Of a DNA stretch of 5,218 nt, positions 1 through 5,218 are shown one piece after another (position 1 is the first letter of the stretch; every line of letters starts with the position of its first letter). Source of the DNA: Sphingomonadaceae bacterium. Its GTDB lineage: Bacteria > Pseudomonadota > Alphaproteobacteria > Sphingomonadales > Sphingomonadaceae. The translations under genes and the position numbers were made by a program. The stretch lies in contig JACMKH010000151.1 in NCBI GenBank assembly GCA_014380205.1, positions 1-5,218 of the forward strand, written 5' to 3'. The notes under the pieces were generated by a model. It searched no databases. It was given only the letters and a program-made list of their open reading frames with translations, and was not told where the DNA came from.

Positions 1-7
1 CCGATCT
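1..7. other. Possible sequencing-adapter remnant at the window edge
   Basis: CCGATCT equals the last seven bases of the common Illumina adapters that end in GCTCTTCCGATCT. Its final T supplies the first base of the in-frame TAG at 7-9 that closes the divL frame. From base 8 the sequence reads as normal divL coding DNA. A seven-base match can be chance, so this is a suspicion only. Confidence 0.45.
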
Positions 8-27
8 AGGCGGCGAACAGCCGCACC

Positions 28-1635
28 GTGCCGGCGACGCTGGGCGGGCAGCGGCGGACCGTGCGGATCGTCGACGTGCCGCTCGGCGAGGCGGGGGTCG
101 CGGGCTATGCGATCGACATCGAGGAGCTCGAGCAGGCGCGCGGCGAGCTGAGCCGCTTCGTCCGTGCGCAACGCCACATGCTCGACCTGCTCTCGGCGGG
201 GGTCGCGCAGTTCGGCGCCGACCGCGGCCTCGTCTTCTCGAACCAGCCCTTCCAGCACATGTTCCGGATCAAGCCCGAATGGCTCGCCGACCGGCCCGAG
301 TTCGACCGCGTGCTCGAGCGGATGCGCGAGGCCGACCGCGTGCCCGAAAGCCGCGACTTTCCGCAATGGAAGGCCGAGCGGCGCGGCTGGTTCCTCGGCG
401 GCGACGAGGCGTTCGAGGAGAACTGGCTGCTCGCCGACGGGATGCATTTGCGCGTCGTCGCGCAGCCGATCCCCGACGGCGGGCTGCTGCTGATCTTCGA
501 GGACCGCACCGAGCACGCCCAGCTCGCGAGCGCGCGCGACACGCTGCTCCAGGTGCGCACCGCGACCTTCGACAATCTGTTTGAGGCGATCGGCGTGTTC
601 GCGGCCGACGGGCGGCTGCACCTCTGGAACAGCCGCTTCCGCGACATCTGGGAGTTCGACGAGGCGGATCTCGCCGCCAATCCGCACGTCGACCTGCTCG
701 TCGAGCGGATTGCGCCGCTGTTCCAGCATCCCGAGCGCGCGGGGATCGTGCGCGATCTGGTGCGGCTCGCCACGGTCGAGCGCAAGCGGCGGACGGGGCG
801 GATCGCGATGCGCGACGGGCGGCATCTCGATTTCGCGGCGGTGCCGCTGCCTGACGGCAACGCGCTGATCACGCTGATCGACATCACCGACAGCAAGCGG
901 ATGGAGGTCGCGCTGCGCGAGCGCAACGAGGCGCTCGAGGACGCCGACCGGCTCAAGACCGAGTTCGTCTCGAACATGAGCTATGAACTGCGCACGCCGC
1001 TGACCTCGATCGGCGGCTTCGCCGAGATGCTCGCGGGGGGCTTCGCGGGGGAGCTTCCCGAGCAGGCGAGCGATTACGTCAAGGCGATCCTCGAGTCGGT
1101 GGCCAAGCTCGGCGCGCAGATCGACGACGTGCTCGATCTGACCCAGGGCCAGGCGGGCGGACTCGCAATGGCCGAGGCCGAGGTCGATCTCGTCGAGCTG
1201 TGCGAGAACGCCGCCGACGCGGTCCGCGAGGCGGCGGCGCGGCGTGGGCACGAGCTGGCGACGGCGATCGACTGGTCGGTGGGGAGCGTGACGGGCGACG
1301 CGCGGCGGCTGCGCCAGTCGGTCGATCACCTGCTAAGGAACGCGATCGCCTATACGCAAGAGGGCGGGCGCGTGCTGCTCCACGCCGAGGGCGACACGCG
1401 CGAGGCGCGGATCACGGTGTCGGACAATGGCGTCGGGATCGCGCCCGAGGAGCAGGCCAAGGTGTTCGACCGCTTCCACCGCGCGGCGGGCGAAGGCGAA
1501 CGCGCGCTCGGTCTCGGGCTGCCGCTGACGCGGCAATATGTTGAGGCGCAGGGCGGCCGAATCACGCTCGAATCCGAGCCGGGCGAGGGCACCTTCGTGA
1601 CGATCACCCTGCCGCGCGCGCTACATGATTCTTGA
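28..1635 (+). CDS. divL: DivL-type PAS sensor (pseudo)kinase with Tyr in the H-box, 5'-truncated
   Basis: Histidine-kinase-like cell-cycle regulator. Numbered from GTG 28: residues 1-42 are the tail of a PAS domain and its linker; about 44-160 and 175-287 are two PAS domains; a helical linker (about 288-312) leads into a HisKA-like dimerisation helix. Its H-box reads MSYELRTPL, with Tyr319 where kinases carry the phosphoacceptor His. The HATPase domain keeps its N-box (N438), G1 box (D466-N-G-V-G470), F-box (F480) and G2 (G495-L-G-L). Tyr here is the signature of Caulobacter DivL (Y550, about 769 aa), which binds DivK and modulates CckA and so CtrA. Neighbouring tsaE fits alphaproteobacterial divL loci. 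About 230 N-terminal residues, where membrane segments and another PAS are expected, are missing. The frame is open from 10, after a TAG at 7-9; GTG 28 has no Shine-Dalgarno and lies inside PAS-like sequence, so it is a nominal start only. Family assignment is strong; the true 5' end is not in this window. Confidence 0.86.
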   Translation: MPATLGGQRRTVRIVDVPLGEAGVAGYAIDIEELEQARGELSRFVRAQRHMLDLLSAGVAQFGADRGLVFSNQPFQHMFRIKPEWLADRPEFDRVLERMREADRVPESRDFPQWKAERRGWFLGGDEAFEENWLLADGMHLRVVAQPIPDGGLLLIFEDRTEHAQLASARDTLLQVRTATFDNLFEAIGVFAADGRLHLWNSRFRDIWEFDEADLAANPHVDLLVERIAPLFQHPERAGIVRDLVRLATVERKRRTGRIAMRDGRHLDFAAVPLPDGNALITLIDITDSKRMEVALRERNEALEDADRLKTEFVSNMSYELRTPLTSIGGFAEMLAGGFAGELPEQASDYVKAILESVAKLGAQIDDVLDLTQGQAGGLAMAEAEVDLVELCENAADAVREAAARRGHELATAIDWSVGSVTGDARRLRQSVDHLLRNAIAYTQEGGRVLLHAEGDTREARITVSDNGVGIAPEEQAKVFDRFHRAAGEGERALGLGLPLTRQYVEAQGGRITLESEPGEGTFVTITLPRALHDS

Positions 1636-2068
1636 GAGCGAATCGGCGACGCTTGCCATCGGCGCGCGCCTCGCCGCGTTGCTCCGCCCCGGCGACGCCG
1701 TCGCGTTGTTCGGCGATCTCGGCGCGGGGAAGACCACGCTCGCGCGTGGCGTGCTCGCCGCGCTCGGGCTGGCGGGCGAGGCGCCGAGCCCGACCTTCGC
1801 GATCGTCCAGCCCTATGATCCGCCCGAGACGCGGCTCCCCGTCCGCCATGTCGATCTCTACCGGATCGAGCATGCCGACGAGGTCCGCGAGCTCGGGCTC
1901 GACGACGCGCGGCGCGAGGCCGCGCTGCTGATCGAATGGCCCGAACGGCTCGGTGGCGCGCTGTGGGACGACGCGCTGCGCCTCGTCCTGACCGTCGAGC
2001 CGGGTGGCGCGCGGCGCTTGACTTGGGCTGTGCCCCCGGCTTGGGAGGGCCGATGGCCGCCCGCTTGA
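1625..2068 (+). CDS. tsaE: tRNA threonylcarbamoyladenosine biosynthesis ATPase TsaE
   Basis: Cytoplasmic P-loop ATPase (YjeE family) that works with TsaB and TsaD to transfer threonylcarbamoyl from TC-AMP to A37 of ANN-decoding tRNAs. The 147-aa length is normal for the family. Visible motifs: Walker A G30-D-L-G-A-G-K36-T-T; the switch-like S55-P-T-F58; H75-V-D77-L-Y-R80, the family's Walker B region; and the C-terminal signature E104-W-P-E-R108, including the conserved Glu-Trp pair. ATG 1625 gives the usual short N-terminal helix ahead of the P-loop. No Shine-Dalgarno precedes it, and the start overlaps the end of divL by 11 nt, so translation is probably coupled to divL. The C-terminus is intact and overlaps amgK by 16 nt. 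All key residues are present, and I see no realistic alternative identity. Confidence 0.96.
   Translation: MILESESATLAIGARLAALLRPGDAVALFGDLGAGKTTLARGVLAALGLAGEAPSPTFAIVQPYDPPETRLPVRHVDLYRIEHADEVRELGLDDARREAALLIEWPERLGGALWDDALRLVLTVEPGGARRLTWAVPPAWEGRWPPA
2043..2049 (+). promoter_or_regulatory. Shine-Dalgarno of amgK
   Basis: GGGAGGG, with a GGAGG core at 2044-2048 and four bases to ATG 2053, lies inside the 3' end of tsaE. It is the clearest ribosome binding site in the window and fixes the amgK start well downstream of the longest open frame. The short spacing and GC-rich context leave its strength uncertain. Confidence 0.7.
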
Positions 2069-3057
2069 AGACCCCCGATTCCGCGCCCTCCTTCCTCGCG
2101 CAGAGCGGCTGGGGCGACGGCCAGATCCTGCCGCTCGCGGGCGACGCCTCGTTCCGCCGCTATTTCCGCGTGGTCGCGCCGGGGCGCACCGCAGTGCTGA
2201 TGCACGCGCCGTCCGACAACGAGAACAGCCAGCCGTTTCTCGACGTCGCGAGCCACCTCAACCGGCTCGGCTTCGCGGCCCCCCGCATCATGGCGAGCGA
2301 TCTCGACGAGGGGTTGATCCTGCTCGAGGATTTCGGCGACGCGCGGATGCGCGAGGTGGTCGACGCCGCGCCCGAGAGCGAGGCGCGCATCTATCGCGAC
2401 GCGGTGACCTTGCTCGGGGTGCTCCACCGCTCGCCGGCAGGCGACCTGCCGCCCTACACGCTCGCCGAATATCAGCGCGAGGCGGGGCTGTTCACCGAAT
2501 GGTATGCACCCGCGCTCGATCTCAGCGTCGATGCCGATGGCTATGAGAAGGCCTGGGCCAAGACGCTGAAGCCCGTGCTCGATCTTGCCGAGCCGGTCAC
2601 CGTGCTGCGCGACTATCATGCCGAGAATCTGATGCTGCTCGAGGGGCGCCACGGGATCGGCTCGCTCGGGCTGCTCGACTTCCAGGACGCGCTCGCGGGG
2701 CACCCCGCCTATGATCTCGTCTCGCTGCTCCAGGACGCGCGGCGCGACGTCCCCCGCGAGCTCGAGGCGAAGATGATCGCGCACTACCGCCGCACCGCCG
2801 CAATCGAGGACGGACCGGGCTTCGAGGCGGCCTATGCGATCCTCGGCGCGCAGCGGAACGCCAAGATTTTGGGCATCTTCACGCGGCTGTGGCGGCGCGA
2901 CGGCAAGCCGCGCTACCTCTCCTACCAGCCGCGCGTGTGGAAATATCTCGAGCGCGACCTCAGGCATCCCGCGCTTGCGCCGGTCGCGGCGTGGTTTTCG
3001 GCGAACGTGCCCAACGCCAAGCGCGCGGCGGCGTGGCGCGGCGAGCTCGTCGAATGA
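2053..3057 (+). CDS. amgK: Anomeric N-acetylmuramate/N-acetylglucosamine kinase AmgK (APH fold)
   Basis: Cytoplasmic sugar kinase of the aminoglycoside phosphotransferase superfamily. AmgK phosphorylates the anomeric hydroxyl of MurNAc (and GlcNAc) with ATP, giving MurNAc-alpha-1-phosphate for MurU in peptidoglycan recycling. The 334-aa product has the nucleotide-site motif G30-D-A-S-F-R-R-Y-F (30-38), an L-L-E92-D-F-G-D96 element, the catalytic loop R-D187-Y-H-A-E-N192 with presumed base D187 and N192, the metal-binding D209-F-Q-D212, and the following Y-D-L-V-S-L-L-Q-D block typical of this subfamily. The frame is open upstream to 1936, but ATG 2053 is chosen because GGGAGGG lies just before it and the kinase domain starts right after; the upstream frame is only a tsaE shadow. 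It overlaps tsaE by 16 nt and murU by 4 nt (ATGA). Drug-modifying activity is not implied; the murU neighbour points to cell-wall sugar as substrate. Confidence 0.9.
   Translation: MAARLKTPDSAPSFLAQSGWGDGQILPLAGDASFRRYFRVVAPGRTAVLMHAPSDNENSQPFLDVASHLNRLGFAAPRIMASDLDEGLILLEDFGDARMREVVDAAPESEARIYRDAVTLLGVLHRSPAGDLPPYTLAEYQREAGLFTEWYAPALDLSVDADGYEKAWAKTLKPVLDLAEPVTVLRDYHAENLMLLEGRHGIGSLGLLDFQDALAGHPAYDLVSLLQDARRDVPRELEAKMIAHYRRTAAIEDGPGFEAAYAILGAQRNAKILGIFTRLWRRDGKPRYLSYQPRVWKYLERDLRHPALAPVAAWFSANVPNAKRAAAWRGELVE
3054..3057 (+). promoter_or_regulatory. ATGA stop/start overlap of amgK and murU
   Basis: The murU ATG (3054-3056) and the amgK TGA (3055-3057) share bases. This is the classic arrangement for ribosome re-initiation, and it would tie the amounts of two enzymes acting in sequence on the same intermediate. 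Confidence 0.85.
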
Positions 3058-3773
3058 GCGCGCGCTTCGACACCGCGATGGTGCTCGCGGCGGGGCTGGG
3101 CAAGCGGATGCGGCCGCTCACGGCGGCGACGCCCAAGGCGTTGATCGGGGTGGCGGGGCAGCCGCTGCTCGATCACACGCTCGACCGGCTCCGCGCCGGC
3201 GGCGTCCAGCGTGCCGTGGTCAACGTCCATTATCTCGCCGACGCGCTCGAGGCGCATCTCGCGGCGCGCGGGGGCGATATGGAGATCGCGGTCTCCGACG
3301 AGCGCGCGCGGCTGCTCGAGACGGGGGGCGGGGTGGTCAAGGCGCTGCCGCTGATCGGGGCCGAGACCTTCTATGTCGTCAACAGCGACGTGCTGTGGGT
3401 CGACGGGCCGACCGAGTCGCTGCGCGCGCTCGCGGCGCGCTGGGACGAGGGGGCGATGGACGCGCTGCTGCTGCTTGTCCCGCTCGCGCGCGCGAACTTC
3501 CACGGTGGGCGCGGCGATTTTCACATGGACGCGCTCGGGCGGATCAGGCGGCGCGGGCGCGGCAAGGTCGCGCCCTTCGTGTTCGCGGGGCTCCAGCTGG
3601 TCTCGAAGCGGCTGTTCGCCGATGCGCCCGAGGGGCCGTTCTCGACCAATCTGCTGTGGGACCGCGCGATCGCGGCGGGGCGCGCGTTCGGGCTCACGCA
3701 TCAGGGGCTGTGGTTCGATGTCGGCACGCCGCCCGCGATCAAAGCGACCGAGGCGATGCTCGCGGATGCCTGA
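3054..3773 (+). CDS. murU: N-acetylmuramate alpha-1-phosphate uridylyltransferase MurU
   Basis: Nucleotidyltransferase of the sugar-phosphate family. MurU converts MurNAc-alpha-1-phosphate plus UTP to UDP-MurNAc and pyrophosphate, completing the recycling shunt begun by AmgK and bypassing MurA/MurB. The 239-aa product is close to the roughly 223 aa of Pseudomonas MurU. It carries the signature G14-L-G-K-R-M-R-P-L-T23 with P27-K28, an L-E-T-G-G-G motif, N110-S-D112 (usually N-G-D; D112 is a presumed Mg ligand), H-G-G-R-G-D-F matching the MurU-type GRGDF element, and W-F-D222-V-G-T-P with the second metal Asp. ATG 3054 sits in the ATGA overlap with the amgK stop; the longer in-frame extension to 2889 is amgK shadow. 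Only a weak GGCGAG lies upstream, which suits coupled translation. By sequence alone it could be another sugar-1-phosphate NTP transferase; amgK next door makes MurU the best call. Confidence 0.9.
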   Translation: MSARFDTAMVLAAGLGKRMRPLTAATPKALIGVAGQPLLDHTLDRLRAGGVQRAVVNVHYLADALEAHLAARGGDMEIAVSDERARLLETGGGVVKALPLIGAETFYVVNSDVLWVDGPTESLRALAARWDEGAMDALLLLVPLARANFHGGRGDFHMDALGRIRRRGRGKVAPFVFAGLQLVSKRLFADAPEGPFSTNLLWDRAIAAGRAFGLTHQGLWFDVGTPPAIKATEAMLADA

Positions 3774-5218
3774 GGCGCCGCGCCCGCGCGTCTTCACCAT
3801 CCCGCCGCACAGGCCCTTCGCCAACGCGCTCGCGGCGGGGCTGCTCAGACAGCATCGCGACCCCATGGCGCTGGCGCGGGGGATCGTGCTGCTTCCCAAC
3901 AGCCGCGCGAAAACCGCGCTGACCGACGCCTTCGTGCGGCGCGCCGAGGGCGGGCTGCTGCTGCCGCGGCTCGTGATCATCGGCGATCCCGAGCTCGACG
4001 AGGCGCTGGGGAGCGCGCTCGACCCCATCGGCGCGGCCGAGCCGATTCCGCCCGCGATCGACGCGATGGAGCGGCGGATGCGGCTCGCGAACCTCGTCCA
4101 GCAGGTGCGCATGATGCGCGACGAACCGATCGAAGCGGCGGAAGCGGTGCGGCTGGCGGGCGAGTTGGGGCGGATGCTGGATCAGCTACAAGTTGAGGAA
4201 GTTGCCGCGCATGATGTGCTTTCGGCGGTCGATCCGAATCTGTCCGAGCACTGGAAAAGCTCGCTGGCCGAACTTGAAATCGTTCTGAGCAAATGGCCGG
4301 AAGAGCTTGCAAGAATTGACAAGATCGACCTAACACATCGTCGCAATCTGCTGCTGCGGCGGATCGCGGGGCGGTGGGCCGAGGCGCCGTCGCCGGGCTT
4401 CGTGGTCGCGGCGGGGATCACGAGCACCGCGCCCGCCATCGCGGCGGTGCAGCGGACGGTGGCGTTCATGGCCGACGGGATGGTCGTGCTCCCCGCTCTC
4501 GATCTCGCGATGGACGAGGACGAGTGGGAGGCGCTGGGGCCGTTCGAGCGCGATCCCGAAACCGGCTTCCGTCCGCGCTCCATCGAGACGCATCCGCAGT
4601 TCCAGTTCAAGCTGCTGCTCGACCGGATGGGGGTCGCGCGGGGCGAAGTCGCGGTGTGGCGTCATGGCGGCGGGCGCGACGCGCCGGCCGCGCGGAGCCG
4701 CGCGATCGGCCATGCGATGGCCCCGGCCGAGTTTACCGACCGGTGGGACAAGTTGTCGAAACGCGCACGAAGGGTCACCGGCGTGCGCGGGCTGGTGCTC
4801 GCGCAGCCCGCCGAGGAGGCGCAGACCATTGCGCTCGCGATCCGCGAAGCGATCGAGAGTGAGGGGCGGACAGCGGCTCTGGTGACGCCCGATCGTGGGC
4901 TCGCGCGGCGGGTCGCGGCGCATCTCAAACGCTGGGGAATCGACGCCGACGATTCGGCGGGGCGGCCGCTTGCCGAATTGCCCGCGGGAACGCTGCTGCT
5001 CGCGATCGCCGAGGCGGCGGCGGCGCGGTTCGCCCCCGTGCAGTTGCTCGCGCTGCTCAAGCACCCGCTCGTGCGGATGGGCGAGGATCGGCTGAAGTGG
5101 CTCGACGAGGCTCGTGCGCTCGACATGGCGCTGCGCGGACCGAGGCCCGGCGCGGGGCTGGCGGGGGTGGGCGCGCATCTGCGCGGGCTGATCGAGACGG
5201 CGTGGTCGGACGGGCGAA
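3766..5218 (+). CDS. addB: Double-strand break repair protein AddB, N-terminal 484 residues (3' end outside window)
   Basis: Subunit of the AddAB helicase-nuclease that resects DNA ends for RecA-dependent repair. The frame is open from ATG 3766 to the window edge without a stop (484 codons plus one base); alphaproteobacterial AddB is about 1000 aa, so roughly half is seen. Recognisable blocks: V-F-T-I-P-P-H (9-15), L-L-P-N-S-R-A-K (42-49), an L-L-L-P-R-L-V-I-I-G-D block near 64-74, H-P-Q-F-Q-F-K-L-L-L-D-R-M-G (276-289), and L-V-T-P-D-R-G-L-A-R-R-V (372-383), as in the alphaproteobacterial family. No Walker A appears at the N-terminus, unlike Bacillus AddB and in keeping with this subfamily. 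The nuclease domain and Fe-S cysteines would lie beyond the window; addA is expected downstream. It overlaps murU by 8 nt, with only a weak Shine-Dalgarno (GAGG at 3750-3753, 12 nt away). Codons 139-195 have atypical composition, but the reading frame is intact. Confidence 0.93.
   Translation, partial: MPEAPRPRVFTIPPHRPFANALAAGLLRQHRDPMALARGIVLLPNSRAKTALTDAFVRRAEGGLLLPRLVIIGDPELDEALGSALDPIGAAEPIPPAIDAMERRMRLANLVQQVRMMRDEPIEAAEAVRLAGELGRMLDQLQVEEVAAHDVLSAVDPNLSEHWKSSLAELEIVLSKWPEELARIDKIDLTHRRNLLLRRIAGRWAEAPSPGFVVAAGITSTAPAIAAVQRTVAFMADGMVVLPALDLAMDEDEWEALGPFERDPETGFRPRSIETHPQFQFKLLLDRMGVARGEVAVWRHGGGRDAPAARSRAIGHAMAPAEFTDRWDKLSKRARRVTGVRGLVLAQPAEEAQTIALAIREAIESEGRTAALVTPDRGLARRVAAHLKRWGIDADDSAGRPLAELPAGTLLLAIAEAAAARFAPVQLLALLKHPLVRMGEDRLKWLDEARALDMALRGPRPGAGLAGVGAHLRGLIETAWSDGR
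4180..4350 (+). other. Atypical-composition patch inside addB
   Basis: Of the 57 addB codons here, 27 end in A or T, against 4 of 56 in the codons just before (4012-4179) and about 2 in a similar stretch just after. G+C over 4181-4340 is 82 of 160 (51%), far below the rest. Codons rare elsewhere in the window (CTA, AGA, ACA, CTT, AAA) cluster here. The frame is intact, and the encoded segment, with L-S-E-H-W and E-I-V-L motifs, looks like ordinary AddB. Gene conversion from a relative or local selection on RNA could explain it. Confidence 0.75.

Noticed and set aside
105..977. 290-aa open frame on the minus strand across divL
   Set aside because: It is Ser/Arg-rich antisense translation of PAS domains, with no domain of its own.
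1936..2052. 39-codon N-terminal extension of amgK
   Set aside because: The extension is Arg/Ala-rich off-frame tsaE sequence, whereas ATG 2053 has GGGAGGG just upstream and begins a normal-length kinase.
1858..2967. 369-aa open frame on the minus strand across tsaE and amgK
   Set aside because: It lies antisense to two well-identified genes, has low-complexity Arg/Ala/Glu-rich content with no recognisable domain, and is expected where third positions are nearly all G or C.
2889..3053. 55-codon N-terminal extension of murU
   Set aside because: It is off-frame amgK sequence; the ATGA overlap at 3054 gives the family's normal N-terminus just before the nucleotide-binding signature.
2834..3922. 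362-aa plus-strand open frame across amgK, murU and addB
   Set aside because: It is an Arg/Ala-rich off-frame translation of three genes that are each supported by catalytic motifs in other frames.
2922..4112. 396-aa open frame on the minus strand across amgK, murU and addB
   Set aside because: It is antisense to three genes with clear motifs, is Arg/Pro/Ala/Ser-rich and resembles no family; it is a composition shadow.
4316..4321. Perfect TTGACA in the low-GC part of addB, considered as a -35 box
   Set aside because: No -10-like hexamer occurs 16-18 nt downstream (the region reads TCGTCGCAA), and no gene start follows.
4944..4959. Inverted repeat CGCCGA-CGAT-TCGGCG, considered as a terminator
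   Set aside because: The stem is only 6 bp, there is no T-tract, and it lies in the middle of the intact addB frame.
4330..5178. 282-aa open frame on the minus strand across addB
   Set aside because: It is antisense to the AddB frame, which has recognisable blocks throughout; the minus-strand product is Arg/Pro-rich without motifs.

Overview
The window is a dense, GC-rich piece (about 70% G+C by eye, nearly all third codon positions G or C) of an alphaproteobacterial chromosome, most likely from a sphingomonad. The taxon is inferred from base composition, recalled protein similarity and the gene order divL-tsaE-amgK-murU-addB. No mobile element, RNA gene or CRISPR array is visible.

All five genes are on the plus strand, and each overlaps the next, so there is no intergenic DNA. 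From left to right: (1) the C-terminal two thirds of a PAS-containing histidine-kinase-like protein whose phosphoacceptor histidine is a tyrosine, the hallmark of the cell-cycle regulator DivL (to 1635); (2) tsaE, the ATPase of the tRNA t6A modification machinery (1625-2068); (3) amgK, an anomeric MurNAc/GlcNAc kinase (2053-3057); (4) murU, the MurNAc-1-phosphate uridylyltransferase (3054-3773); (5) the first 484 codons of addB, a subunit of the AddAB double-strand-break repair helicase-nuclease, which runs off the right edge (3766-5218). The overlaps are 11, 16, 4 and 8 nt. They suggest one transcript with translational coupling. No promoter or terminator is visible inside.

AmgK and MurU form a complete two-step pathway from recycled MurNAc to UDP-MurNAc, bypassing the fosfomycin-sensitive MurA step. 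DivL (cell-cycle phosphorelay), TsaE (tRNA modification) and AddB (recombinational repair) have different jobs, so the cluster groups housekeeping functions rather than forming one pathway.

Points needing care: the first seven bases equal the 3' end of common Illumina adapters and create an in-frame TAG before divL, so the apparent divL start is probably an assembly edge. A 171-nt patch inside addB (4180-4350) has strikingly different codon use from the DNA on both sides. I see no convincing new biological system; the Tyr-type kinase and the addB patch are the most interesting items.
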